From a virus, in the IMG/VR virus record IMGVR_UViG_3300009550_000076, positions 1-20,436 of that record: 20,436 nt of DNA. One strand, given 5' to 3'. The notes under the pieces are model-generated. The model was not told the DNA's origin and searched no databases. It saw only the letters and a list, made by a program, of their open reading frames with translations. Positions 12,804-20,352 of this stretch are shown piece by piece. Position numbers and translations under genes: made by a program. The number at the start of each line of letters is the position of its first letter. Within the stretch, counting starts at the first letter, position 1.

Positions 12804-13766
12804 ATGCGGAATATACAAAATATCTTACTTACTGAAAAGTACCGACCAACGGCATTAGAAGATTTAATAACACCTAAAAGAGTAGGTGAAAAATTAAGCA
12901 AAGGAGTTTATCAACATTTACTATTACACGGTAGTCCAGGTACTGGAAAAACATCAGCTGCTAAAGTATTGGTTAAACATTTTAAGCATCCTTATTTATA
13001 CATTAATGCCTCAACTGATACTTCAGTAGATATTGTAAGAAATAGAATAACAGACTTCTGTGCTAATCGTTCAATTATGGATGAGCCAGGAAAAATGAAG
13101 GTAATTATACTTGATGAGATTGATGGTGTATCAGATCAATTCTTTAAAGCTTTAAGAGCCACAATGGATCAATTTGCAATAAATGCAAGATTCATAGCAA
13201 CATGCAATTATATTAATAAAGTACCAGATCCAATTCAATCAAGATTTGAAATGATTGATTTTGATTTTTCTAAAGAAGAAGAAACTGAAATAATGAAAAG
13301 TTACATTATGAGGATTCTAAAAATCTGTAAAGAAGAAGGTATTGATATTGATAAACATGCAGCAGTTGAATTAGTGAAAAGAAAATTTCCTGATTTAAGA
13401 AATATGTTAAATCAATTACAAGGTTTTCAATCACAAGGTAAAGATAAAATAACAGTTGAAGATATAAAACAATTCAGTTCAGTCTATAAAGATATTTATG
13501 ATTTAGTTATAGATGGTGAAGATCCTGTAAAGAATTATCAATATATGTTATCCAATTATGCTAATAGAACTGATGATGTATTATCTTCTTTAGGTGCTGA
13601 ATTTATTGAATTCATTCAACAGGAAAGACAATCATATATTCAATTTATACCTCAAGTAGTCGTAACAGTAGCTAAATATCAATCTCAAAGACAACAAGTA
13701 ATAGATCCAGCAGTATCTATGCTTGCATGTATTTATGAACTGCAATCAATATTAAATGGCGTATGA
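12804..13766 (+). CDS. 44: gp44-like sliding clamp loader, ATPase (large) subunit
   Basis: The 320-residue protein is an AAA+ clamp loader of the RFC/T4 gp44 family, which with gp62 opens and loads the gp45 clamp during replication and late transcription. EKYRP (11-15) is the RFC box, GSPGTGKT (43-50) is Walker A and IILDEID (101-107) is Walker B. Asn135 in ATCN is sensor 1, and QSRF (145-148) provides the arginine finger Arg147. The C-terminal third is helical (collar domain). Length matches T4 gp44 (319). The start at 12804 lies in CATG; no other start fits the EKYRP spacing. Its TGA overlaps the ATG of the following small ORF (ATGA), implying coupled translation. Confidence 0.95.
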   Translation: MRNIQNILLTEKYRPTALEDLITPKRVGEKLSKGVYQHLLLHGSPGTGKTSAAKVLVKHFKHPYLYINASTDTSVDIVRNRITDFCANRSIMDEPGKMKVIILDEIDGVSDQFFKALRATMDQFAINARFIATCNYINKVPDPIQSRFEMIDFDFSKEEETEIMKSYIMRILKICKEEGIDIDKHAAVELVKRKFPDLRNMLNQLQGFQSQGKDKITVEDIKQFSSVYKDIYDLVIDGEDPVKNYQYMLSNYANRTDDVLSSLGAEFIEFIQQERQSYIQFIPQVVVTVAKYQSQRQQVIDPAVSMLACIYELQSILNGV

Positions 13767-13918
13767 GAGCACAATTTTTAGAAAAATTAATTAAGAAATT
13801 TCCTAATCATTATCAATTAGGAGCAGCAGTTAGCAGATATTATCATTTAAGACAATCCAGACTATCTAAAGAAGAATGTGAAGAAAAAGTCTTAACTTCT
13901 ACTTTCAGTAATAACTAA
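13763..13918 (+). CDS. 51-residue hypothetical protein translationally coupled to gp44
   Basis: An ORF of 51 codons starts in the ATGA overlap with the gp44 stop. The product is basic and helical: MRAQFLEKLIKKFPNHYQLG, then AAVSRYYHLRQSRLSKEECE, and a polar end. I do not recognise a family. In T4 the gene coupled to 44 is 62, but this ORF is too short and does not resemble it. The overlap, the codon use and the absence of any other ORF in the 180-base gap favour a real gene. It could be a small replication accessory protein, which is inference from position only. Confidence 0.6.
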   Translation: MRAQFLEKLIKKFPNHYQLGAAVSRYYHLRQSRLSKEECEEKVLTSTFSNN

Positions 13919-13924
13919 AATTTG

Positions 13925-13942
13925 TTATATTTATATTAAATA
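13925..13942 (+). promoter_or_regulatory. candidate promoter before the RNase H gene
   Basis: TTATATTTATATTAAATA fills most of the 31-base gap before the ATG at 13950. No specific spacing can be fixed. Confidence 0.3.
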
Positions 13943-13949
13943 GACTATT

Positions 13950-15188
13950 ATGAGAAAAACAGGAAGGCATACATTTGTAATTGATGGTAACTATTTTCTT
14001 TTTAGAACATTATATGTTTTACCGAGAAAATCTAAAAAGGCTGAAATGCTTGGCACTGAAGAAGATGCTAATGTATTTATGAGAAAGCTTGCAACTGACT
14101 TTGCATATCAAATCAGATTATTTGAAGGACTTATTGATAAGGTTGTATGGACCATTGATTCAAGATCATGGAGAAAGGATTTTTATCCAGAGGCAGAATA
14201 TAAAGGTAATCGTAAACAAGATAGTTCAATTAACTGGGCAAACTTTTCTAAAGTTACAGAAGAGTTTACACAGCTACTTATTAAACAAGGAGTTATCTAT
14301 TCTAAAGTAGATGGAGCAGAAGGTGATGATTTAATGTATGCTTGGAATACTGAATGTTTGGCAAATGATAAATCTGTTATTATGTTTACAGGTGACAGAG
14401 ATTTAGTTCAGTTGGTTAACAAAAGTCAAAATAATAATACTCATACTATTTTATTTTCACCAGCTCATAAAAAATTATATACTTATCAAGGATTTTCTGA
14501 ATGGCTAACAGAAGAAGAAAAAGAAGAGTCAACAGATTTATTTGATGTACTTAAAGTATCATCATCACCAGAGGCACAATCCAAAAAACTACTTTCATCA
14601 GTAATTTCTAAAAAGAAAGTTTCAGTTGTAGAAGTAGATCCAGAAGAGTTCCGTTTCCGCAAGGTTCTTACTGGTGACTCTGGTGATAATGTTCCTCCTG
14701 CATATTGGCATATATCAACACCTAAAAATGGAAAACCTAGAAGGTACGGTATTAGTGAAAATAAAGCTACATCTATTATACATGAATTTAAAGAAAAACA
14801 TGGTTCATTATCTCATATGTATTTGTATGATGAAGGTTATATTACTGATTTGGCTAATATCTTAATTAGGCATATGAAAGCTAAACATATGAGCAGAGAG
14901 CAAATCATTGCAAATCTAAAATCTAATGTTAATCTTATGGTTCTTAGTTCACATACTATCCCAGAAGGTATATTAGATGAAATGTTTCAATCAGTAGAAT
15001 CTCAAATAAATATTAATGAATTAGTATTGCCTAATGTTTCAACAATGAAAAAATTAGTAGCTGGGACTAAATATGATACAGATGATAACAGTGCAATTAA
15101 ATCTGCTATCTTTAAAGGTGATAAAGATGAAGACAGTAATGACTTTTCATTTATAACAAACAAAAAAACAAAAGGCAAAATATTTTAA
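13950..15188 (+). CDS. rnh: RNase H / 5'-3' exonuclease (FEN-1 family, T4 rnh-like)
   Basis: The 412-residue protein belongs to the flap-endonuclease/5' exonuclease family, and T4 RNase H, which removes lagging-strand primers, is the closest recognisable relative. Metal-binding acids are in place: Asp12 (VIDGN), Asp70 (TIDSRSWRKDF), Glu124/Asp126/Asp127 (GAEGDD), Asp149/Asp151 (TGDRD), and Asp243/Asp246 (TGDSGDN). WRKDFYPEAEYKGNRK parallels the T4 WRRDFAYYYKKNRGK, and FSPAHKKLY parallels WSPMHKKW. It is about 100 residues longer than T4 RNase H. Part of the excess is a Ser/Lys/Glu-rich insert at about 184-232, just before the GDSGDN motif, and part is a polar C-terminal extension. The glycosyltransferase gene follows after one base. 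Confidence 0.92.
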   Translation: MRKTGRHTFVIDGNYFLFRTLYVLPRKSKKAEMLGTEEDANVFMRKLATDFAYQIRLFEGLIDKVVWTIDSRSWRKDFYPEAEYKGNRKQDSSINWANFSKVTEEFTQLLIKQGVIYSKVDGAEGDDLMYAWNTECLANDKSVIMFTGDRDLVQLVNKSQNNNTHTILFSPAHKKLYTYQGFSEWLTEEEKEESTDLFDVLKVSSSPEAQSKKLLSSVISKKKVSVVEVDPEEFRFRKVLTGDSGDNVPPAYWHISTPKNGKPRRYGISENKATSIIHEFKEKHGSLSHMYLYDEGYITDLANILIRHMKAKHMSREQIIANLKSNVNLMVLSSHTIPEGILDEMFQSVESQININELVLPNVSTMKKLVAGTKYDTDDNSAIKSAIFKGDKDEDSNDFSFITNKKTKGKIF

Positions 15189-15189
15189 T

Positions 15190-16086
15190 ATGACAATTAA
15201 GTATAAGATATTTTTATGTTTACTTACTCATCACAGAGTTGATAAATTAACACGACTAGTAAAGTCAGTTAAAAATCTTGAACCTCATCCTTTACTTGAA
15301 GTAGAACCTGTAATTGTTGTTAATACTTTAAATGATAACTTTTATCAAGAAGTATTAGATGCTGATTTTGGATTTAAAGTTGTTAGAACTGAAAGTAATG
15401 GAAAACCTGGTAAAGGTAAAAATTCGTGTAGAAAATTATTCTTAGAGAGTGATGCTGATTTTCTATCTCAAATAGACGGAGATGATTGGTTATATCCAAC
15501 CTTTATAAGATCTATGTATCAACATATTGAACATTATCCTAATATAGATGCTGTAGGATTGCATCCTTTAGATATTGTAGATCATATTCAACGAGGAGGA
15601 CATATGTTCCCAGTTGGAGACCAAGGTCAATATTGGGGTTGTGTATGGGGTGTATCATTATGTGCACGCGAAAATCATGGTGCAGGTGTAGGTCATTGGG
15701 TTAATGAAGAACACCCTAGTAATTATGATAGAATTTTATTGCAGAGTAAATTAAGTGCAAAAGAAATGATGGATGAAGATATACCTAATGGTGAAGATCA
15801 TTTATATTCTATACAATTACTTAAATTACACCAAGAAAGAAAAATAAGATATTTTATAACAATGTCCAGTGATTTATATGTTAGTGAAGGAACTATGGAT
15901 GATAACATTCAAAAGGAATTTCCATTTGCTCCTCACATCCAAACTATGAAGGATAAAATGTTAACTTACGTTAAACCGGAAAGATCAAGCCAAGAAGAGC
16001 TCCCTGTAATTTTTAATGAACTTTTAATGTTTCAACCAGAAAAACAGGCTTTTATTGAAGAAAGTTTTAATTGGGATAAAATATAA
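15190..16086 (+). CDS. GT-A fold glycosyltransferase (family 2-like)
   Basis: The 298-residue protein has the nucleotide-sugar-binding layout of GT-A transferases. It has an N-terminal FLCLLTHHRVDKLTRLVKSV helix-strand unit, a VIVVNTLND strand, a GKGKNSCRKLFLES segment, and the metal-binding FLSQIDGDDWLYP (DGDD at 96-99). A C-terminal GEDHLYSIQLLKLH segment may be the acceptor-side helix. The sugar and acceptor cannot be read from sequence. The acceptor could be phage DNA, as for T4 glucosyltransferases, or a virion protein or host surface glycan. It is placed one base after RNase H and before a gp62-like gene, so it is expressed with replication genes. The start follows TTTTAAT with no Shine-Dalgarno. 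Confidence 0.82.
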   Translation: MTIKYKIFLCLLTHHRVDKLTRLVKSVKNLEPHPLLEVEPVIVVNTLNDNFYQEVLDADFGFKVVRTESNGKPGKGKNSCRKLFLESDADFLSQIDGDDWLYPTFIRSMYQHIEHYPNIDAVGLHPLDIVDHIQRGGHMFPVGDQGQYWGCVWGVSLCARENHGAGVGHWVNEEHPSNYDRILLQSKLSAKEMMDEDIPNGEDHLYSIQLLKLHQERKIRYFITMSSDLYVSEGTMDDNIQKEFPFAPHIQTMKDKMLTYVKPERSSQEELPVIFNELLMFQPEKQAFIEESFNWDKI

Positions 16087-16107
16087 AACAAACTTACTAA
16101 CTTATCA

Positions 16108-16115
16108 TATAAATA
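16108..16115 (+). promoter_or_regulatory. TATAAATA, exact T4 late promoter -10 sequence
   Basis: The octamer matches the T4 late consensus and ends 10 bases before the ATG at 16126 in a 39-base intergenic gap. The spacing would leave a very short untranslated leader. Chance in AT-rich DNA is possible. Confidence 0.35.
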
Positions 16116-16125
16116 ATAAAAGGTA

Positions 16126-16536
16126 ATGAAATTATTTGATTACATAAAGGTCTTATTTGGTAAAGACCAGCAATGGAAGAAATTAAAAGGTTATGATAAA
16201 TCTAAAAATTCATTTATGACAAATAGATTTATGAGTATTAAATTTCCTATCCAAGCAAATATGTTTAATGCATTGAAAATTGATCCTATAGGACAAGCAG
16301 AAGCATGGAGAATGGTTGCATCAAAATTCAATAGAGTACCTGGTTTTATTTATACAAAAACAAAAGCTTCTAAAAAGGTAAAGAAATGGGATCCAGACCC
16401 TAAAGCGTTAGAGATGTATTTAAAGATTAATGAAATAGGTGAACGTGATTTTAATGAAGCAATGAAGCATATGCCATCTGAAATTAAAAATGCAATAAGC
16501 GTATTAGAAAAACAGATGAGTAATGATGTTAGTTGA
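16126..16536 (+). CDS. 62: gp62-like clamp loader small subunit
   Basis: The 136-residue protein fits the short gp62 proteins of non-enterobacterial T4-like phages, which bridge the gp44 tetramer. The pattern is KLFDYIKVL at the start, then NSFMTNRFMSIKFPIQANMF (the expected Y/F-M/L-x-NR-S---AN-MN motif). A basic turn, FNRVPGFIYTKTKASKKVKKW, comes next, and the protein ends in LKINEIGERDFNEAMKHM, a helix pair typical of the C-terminus. The match is by motif order as remembered, not alignment. In T4, gene 62 follows 44 directly; here three genes intervene. It overlaps the next gene by 14 bases. The leader AAAAGG before the ATG is one of the few with some Shine-Dalgarno character. Confidence 0.62.
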   Translation: MKLFDYIKVLFGKDQQWKKLKGYDKSKNSFMTNRFMSIKFPIQANMFNALKIDPIGQAEAWRMVASKFNRVPGFIYTKTKASKKVKKWDPDPKALEMYLKINEIGERDFNEAMKHMPSEIKNAISVLEKQMSNDVS

Positions 16537-17191
16537 TAATAGATTTGAATTAGAAATACCTACGCATATTGCATTTACTTTATATAAGAATGATTACATT
16601 GATAACTTAATTATTTCTAAAGTAAAGAAAGAATGCAGAAATGAATCTAAAAAGAAGAATGAATTTATTGTATCTTTAGAAGGATTCCAGAATGCAATAA
16701 ATTCTTCTGCATTTTTAAGAGCTGAATTAAAGAAAACTATTGGCCAGGATTTATTACCTAATCCTAATTTTAAACCTAATTCTATTTTCTTTTTGCAATC
16801 TATAATTAATAGATTACCTAATCTTAATAAAATTACTTTTAAAATATCCGATGAAAAAATATTTTCTAGGTTAGTTAAAGTAGATGGTGGTAGAGAAATT
16901 GTAAGTTTTCATTTTAATATTATTGAAGGTACTTTTGATCTAACTAAAATTTTAGATAGAGTACAATTAGATACTTTTAATAAAAGATTCATGGATGTAG
17001 GAATTATGAAAAATAGGTATTTAGAAAGAGTCTCATATTTTTACATAAAAGCCACAGTTCTATTTGATATACTTTCAGAAATGGATGAACGTAAAGTTTT
17101 TGATGCTTTTGAAATTATAACTTCTGTAGATCCAAAGATAGAAGAAGATGATCCAATACTTTTAGTTAAGACTGACTATACACCGTATTAG
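16523..17191 (+). CDS. hypothetical protein, function unknown
   Basis: I do not recognise this 222-residue protein. It is basic in the first half (SKVKKECRNESKKKN) and mixed alpha/beta, with the strand-like segments NKITFKISDE and EIVSFHFNIIEGTFDL. It ends in a helical region (RVSYFYIKATVLFDILSEMDERKVFDAFEII) and an acidic tail. There is no signal peptide, membrane helix or catalytic motif. Two adjacent ATGs (16523, 16526) lie inside the end of the gp62-like gene, so translation is probably coupled. The following 32-base gap has a candidate late promoter. Position suggests a replication or late-regulation link, but function is open. Confidence 0.7.
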   Translation: MMLVDNRFELEIPTHIAFTLYKNDYIDNLIISKVKKECRNESKKKNEFIVSLEGFQNAINSSAFLRAELKKTIGQDLLPNPNFKPNSIFFLQSIINRLPNLNKITFKISDEKIFSRLVKVDGGREIVSFHFNIIEGTFDLTKILDRVQLDTFNKRFMDVGIMKNRYLERVSYFYIKATVLFDILSEMDERKVFDAFEIITSVDPKIEEDDPILLVKTDYTPY

Positions 17192-17198
17192 AACATGA

Positions 17199-17207
17199 AT
17201 ATATAAA
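17199..17207 (+). promoter_or_regulatory. candidate late promoter ATATATAAA before holin-like gene
   Basis: The nonamer seen before three other genes occurs here 16 bases before the ATG at 17224, in a 32-base gap. Confidence 0.4.
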
Positions 17208-17223
17208 CAAATTATGTTTGTAT

Positions 17224-17484
17224 ATGAAAAAAATCATTAATTGGGTAAGTGGCCTTTTAAAAGATGAAAAAGGTACCCCATCATCAAAAAGATTTATTGG
17301 TATTATCGCTGGTTTATCTTTATGTGCAGCACTATTCATTAATCTTTATACTGAAACTCCAGTAGAACCTACTATTGTTAATGCAGTAGCAGCAATATGT
17401 ATTGGTGGTTTAGGTTTGGCTTCTGCCGATAAGATTTTTGGAAAGAAGAAACCTATTGGAGAAGAGCAACAAATAAATTCATAA
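17224..17484 (+). CDS. holin-like small membrane protein
   Basis: From the ATG at 17224 the product has 86 residues. A short amphipathic, charged N-terminus (MKKIINWVSGLLKDEKGTPSSKR) leads to two hydrophobic segments. These are FIGIIAGLSLCAALFINLY (about 24-42) and IVNAVAAICIGGLGLASA (about 51-68), separated by a TETPVEP turn and followed by a KIFGKKK basic tail. Two close helices with a charged tail are characteristic of phage holins, which permeabilise the inner membrane at lysis. The GTPSSKRF start of the membrane domain resembles small holin-like proteins common in phages of Bacteroidetes (impression, not a search). A TTG at 17218 is less likely as start. No endolysin gene is in the window. 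Other membrane roles are possible. Confidence 0.65.
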   Translation: MKKIINWVSGLLKDEKGTPSSKRFIGIIAGLSLCAALFINLYTETPVEPTIVNAVAAICIGGLGLASADKIFGKKKPIGEEQQINS

Positions 17485-17485
17485 C

Positions 17486-19462
17486 ATGGCAGTAACAGGA
17501 TCCAGTACAAATGCTAATGGCGACCAGTTATTAGTTAGTTTAAAAACACCTTATGAAAATGTAACCGAAGTATTAGGATTTACAGATTCTATCACCGGTG
17601 AAACTACCTCTTGTTTTTATAACAAAGATTTTAGGTGGGGTGTTGATGGTGTTACTTATTCAGATTGGGTTCCTTTAACCGATGTTAATTTACAGGCATT
17701 AGTTTTAAATCCTGCTAAACCTTTTTGGATTCAATATAGATATACACAACAAGGAGATTGTACATTAACTTTTAATTCTATAGCTTTAGAAATTGTAACT
17801 GATGGCGGTGTAATATGTAAAATACCTCAAATAGATTGCGGTGGGGTTGACGGTTGCTCAGGAGCATTAAACTTAGCTTTTGATTGTTGTGGATCAGGCT
17901 GGGATCCTTATGACATATCTAGAGCTGGTCAAATGTATACTCAACTTTCAGCAATGGCAAGTAATTTATTTGGCTTCTGTGTTGATTATTATAAAACTAA
18001 AGCTGATCAAAGAAGTAGAGATGTTATTTTAAAAGAATATTCTTTATTTGATGTTATCAAGGAAGGTGAAATAAAAATCATGGTTCCTGATAATGAATTA
18101 CCAACTAGAGATATAAACTTTAATCCATTAATGATGGATTTTCCAGTTCAATTTGAAATTCATATTGTAAAATCTGCATTTGAAGCTGTATTTGGAATTG
18201 GTGCTAAACCTCAGATGAGGGACTATTTATATTTTAAACAATTTATGAATAGAATGTATGAGGTTGATGCCGTTGCACAATCTGATGATTTTATGTATAC
18301 AGGAGCTTATTGGAGAGTAAGTCTAGTTACATATCAACAAAGAACAAATGTTGGCTTTGAAGATACTGCTGAAGGTGATGCTGCTGAAGCTTCAACCGAA
18401 GCCTTAGTTTCAAATGTAGAAGAAAAGTTTAGAGTTGAAAGAGAAAATGAATTTAAAGATGTTAGGAAGCCTAATGAGTATAATACTATAGGTAGCCAAG
18501 CAAATGATTATGTAAGAAGAGCTTTAAATAAGAAAATGACAATCACTGAAGAAAATGTTTATAATCAGTGGACTATCATTTCTAAATACCATTATGCTCT
18601 AGGTACATTAGCTGATAAAACAGTAGGTGTTAAATACCGATATACAGAAGGTTGGGCTGATACGGATAATAGAGCATTTACATTTTGGTTTAGGCCTCAA
18701 TATAATAAACCTATAGGTAAGAATGTATTAATAACACAAATAAGTAATAATGCAGGTAATCCTATGCTAACTACCCCAGGATTACCTTTGGGTGCTGAAG
18801 AAATAAAAGCAGGTGATTGGATTGTTATTAAAGGTACTAATTCATATAATGGAATTCAACCAGTTAAATCAGTAGATCAAGCAACTGCAACGATAACTTT
18901 AGATATACCTTTTATAGATAGCAATATTACTAATACTGCTAAATTTAATAAAGAGGTAAGTAATACATTCTTAGTTTATGAAAATGAATTACTCCCACCA
19001 ACAACTTATGTTGCATTTACATATACTACCAATTGGTTTATAATTAAATTAAATGATGTTTATTACAGATATGATTTATCCCAAAAATCTGTATCTTTCT
19101 TAAAGGGAGAGTGGTATGCAGCTGTAATTAATTTAAATAACCTAGCTAAACAATTATCACTGTTCTTATATAATACTCCAGAAGTAACAGGATCTATTAA
19201 TCCTGATAGGTCAGCTGACTTAACTAACATTTATACAAATACTCAAACAGTACCGGCAATTTCAGTTCCTAATGATTTGGCATGGATGTTATTAGGTAGT
19301 AAAACTGATTTAACAAATATAAGAATATGGAGTGAACCGATAGAGGAAGAATTACAAGAATTAATCTTAAGTCAATATGTAGTAAAAGATTCTCACTTAG
19401 CTTTAGTATTAGATAATGCTTCACCAGAATTATTACTTCCAACTGCTACTAACCCAAGGTAA
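17486..19462 (+). CDS. large virion protein with C-terminal LamG/concanavalin-like domain
   Basis: The 658-residue protein is probably a baseplate, neck or fibre component, but I cannot name a T4 counterpart. Residues 1-105 are beta-rich (GFTDSITGETTSCFYNKDFRWG...WIQYRYTQQGDCTLTFNSIAL). A short cysteine cluster follows (Cys111, 118, 124, 134, 135) in a Gly-rich stretch. Residues about 140-345 form a mixed domain (FPVQFEIHIVKSAFEAVFG, YLYFKQFMNRMYEVD, YTGAYWRVSLVTYQQRTNV). From about 365 to 635 the pattern RAFTFWFRPQY, WYAAVINLNNLAKQLSLFLYN, MLLGSKTDLTNIRIWSEPIEEEL is a LamG/pentraxin-like jelly roll, often sugar-binding. The start lies one base after the holin-like stop. Position before the terminase genes fits a late structural gene. 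Confidence 0.75.
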   Translation: MAVTGSSTNANGDQLLVSLKTPYENVTEVLGFTDSITGETTSCFYNKDFRWGVDGVTYSDWVPLTDVNLQALVLNPAKPFWIQYRYTQQGDCTLTFNSIALEIVTDGGVICKIPQIDCGGVDGCSGALNLAFDCCGSGWDPYDISRAGQMYTQLSAMASNLFGFCVDYYKTKADQRSRDVILKEYSLFDVIKEGEIKIMVPDNELPTRDINFNPLMMDFPVQFEIHIVKSAFEAVFGIGAKPQMRDYLYFKQFMNRMYEVDAVAQSDDFMYTGAYWRVSLVTYQQRTNVGFEDTAEGDAAEASTEALVSNVEEKFRVERENEFKDVRKPNEYNTIGSQANDYVRRALNKKMTITEENVYNQWTIISKYHYALGTLADKTVGVKYRYTEGWADTDNRAFTFWFRPQYNKPIGKNVLITQISNNAGNPMLTTPGLPLGAEEIKAGDWIVIKGTNSYNGIQPVKSVDQATATITLDIPFIDSNITNTAKFNKEVSNTFLVYENELLPPTTYVAFTYTTNWFIIKLNDVYYRYDLSQKSVSFLKGEWYAAVINLNNLAKQLSLFLYNTPEVTGSINPDRSADLTNIYTNTQTVPAISVPNDLAWMLLGSKTDLTNIRIWSEPIEEELQELILSQYVVKDSHLALVLDNASPELLLPTATNPR

Positions 19463-19470
19463 CTTGGAAT

Positions 19471-19482
19471 ATATATTATAAA
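19471..19482 (+). promoter_or_regulatory. candidate promoter before the small terminase gene
   Basis: ATATATTATAAA ends 11 bases before the ATG at 19494 in a 31-base gap. It is a variant of the motif seen at other starts. Confidence 0.33.
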
Positions 19483-19493
19483 TTTAGAGTATA

Positions 19494-20102
19494 ATGAAAG
19501 ATTCATCGAAAGAAAAATTTCGTGATAGTTTAGGAGATCTGTTAAATGATTTACCTGAAGAAGTAGAAGGGTTAGCTGATAACTCAGAAGAATTACAACC
19601 TGTAAGAGTAGACAGCGGCCAAGGTGCAGCATTAATAAAAGCTAGAGGAAAGGCTGAAAAGGTAATGAATAGTTTATTAACTTTTTATTTAAGTGAAGAG
19701 ATTATTGCAGAACATGAATATATCAGAGCAAAGGCTCAATTAGATGAATCTGCACTATCTATGTTAATAAGACAGATGCAAAATAGTGAAACAGCTATTA
19801 CCTTATTAATGGAAACAATACATGAAGGTGATGTATCACCAAGAATGTTTGAAGTATTAAGTGATTTACAAAGAACTCTTTTAGATATTATTAAAAGCCA
19901 AACAATGTACATGGTAGCAATTGAAGAGAATGCTAAAAAGATATCTCGTGATGTTGATGTTTATCATAGTACTGAAAGTTCAACCTCCAATAAACAAAGT
20001 GGTATTAAATCTCGTGGGACGAAAGATTTAATGAGAGCTTTACAAGACACAATTAAAGAAGAAGATATAGAAGATGTCGATAGCGATGAAAATGAAGAAT
20101 GA
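19494..20102 (+). CDS. 16: gp16-like small terminase subunit
   Basis: The 202-residue, acidic, helical protein resembles T4 gp16, which recognises DNA for packaging and regulates the gp17 motor. In the centre, DVSPRMFEVLSDLQRTLLDIIKSQTMYMVAI parallels the T4 segment [29 protein letters not shown]. A preceding coiled-coil helix (AQLDESALSMLIRQMQNSETAITLLMETI) matches the oligomerisation helix. N- and C-termini are acidic and probably disordered, and near the end RGTKDLMRAL resembles GSPTELMDEI. It is about 40 residues longer than T4 gp16. It overlaps the GroES-like gene by 11 bases, so the two are coupled. Confidence 0.78.
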   Translation: MKDSSKEKFRDSLGDLLNDLPEEVEGLADNSEELQPVRVDSGQGAALIKARGKAEKVMNSLLTFYLSEEIIAEHEYIRAKAQLDESALSMLIRQMQNSETAITLLMETIHEGDVSPRMFEVLSDLQRTLLDIIKSQTMYMVAIEENAKKISRDVDVYHSTESSTSNKQSGIKSRGTKDLMRALQDTIKEEDIEDVDSDENEE

Positions 20103-20352
20103 TTACTTGTTAATTCAAGAAATCAAACAAAAAGAAATTACAACCCCCAGTGGATTGATAATCCCACCACCTAAACATAATCGTAAAGCAAGAGTTATTG
20201 AGAGTGGTAGTGATTTAGTCAAACCAGGTGATGTAATTTTAAAAAATATGGGTAAAGGTACAATGATAACTTTAAATGATATAGAATTTGAAACTATTCA
20301 TATAAATCAAATCTTTGCCATTATAGAAGAAGATGCCAAGACCGCAAGCTGA
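20092..20352 (+). CDS. GroES-like cochaperonin (T4 gp31 functional type)
   Basis: From the ATG at 20092 the product has 86 residues, MKNDYLLIQEIKQKE..., with the complete Cpn10 layout. It has an N-terminal strand, a mobile loop ITTPSGLIIPPPKH that ends in the GroEL-binding IIP-type motif, a short roof region (KARVIESGSDLVKPGDVILK), the KGTMITLNDIEFETIH strands, and a closing INQIFAIIEE. T4 gp31 replaces host GroES so GroEL can fold the major capsid protein. Here a host-like GroES is carried by the phage, presumably for the same purpose. The open frame extends to an ATG at 20074, but the 20092 start gives the usual Cpn10 N-terminus. It overlaps gp16 upstream and the next gene downstream. Confidence 0.85.
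   Translation: MKNDYLLIQEIKQKEITTPSGLIIPPPKHNRKARVIESGSDLVKPGDVILKNMGKGTMITLNDIEFETIHINQIFAIIEEDAKTAS

Noticed and set aside
12734-12901. Longer N-terminus of the minus-strand gene
   Set aside because: The extension runs antisense through the gp44 start and its promoter region, has no recognisable sequence, and the start at 12733 has a normal AT-rich leader.
14089-14310. Second-frame open reading frame inside RNase H
   Set aside because: Overlaps conserved RNase H motifs in another frame and has no start leader.
17218-17223. TTG start for the holin-like gene, and an out-of-frame ATG at 17214
   Set aside because: The in-frame ATG at 17224 gives a typical MKK start; the ATG at 17214 opens only eight codons.
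20074-20091. Upstream ATGs for the GroES-like gene
   Set aside because: Cpn10 proteins begin a few residues before the first strand; the ATG at 20092 gives that, while the upstream residues mirror the acidic gp16 tail coding sequence.
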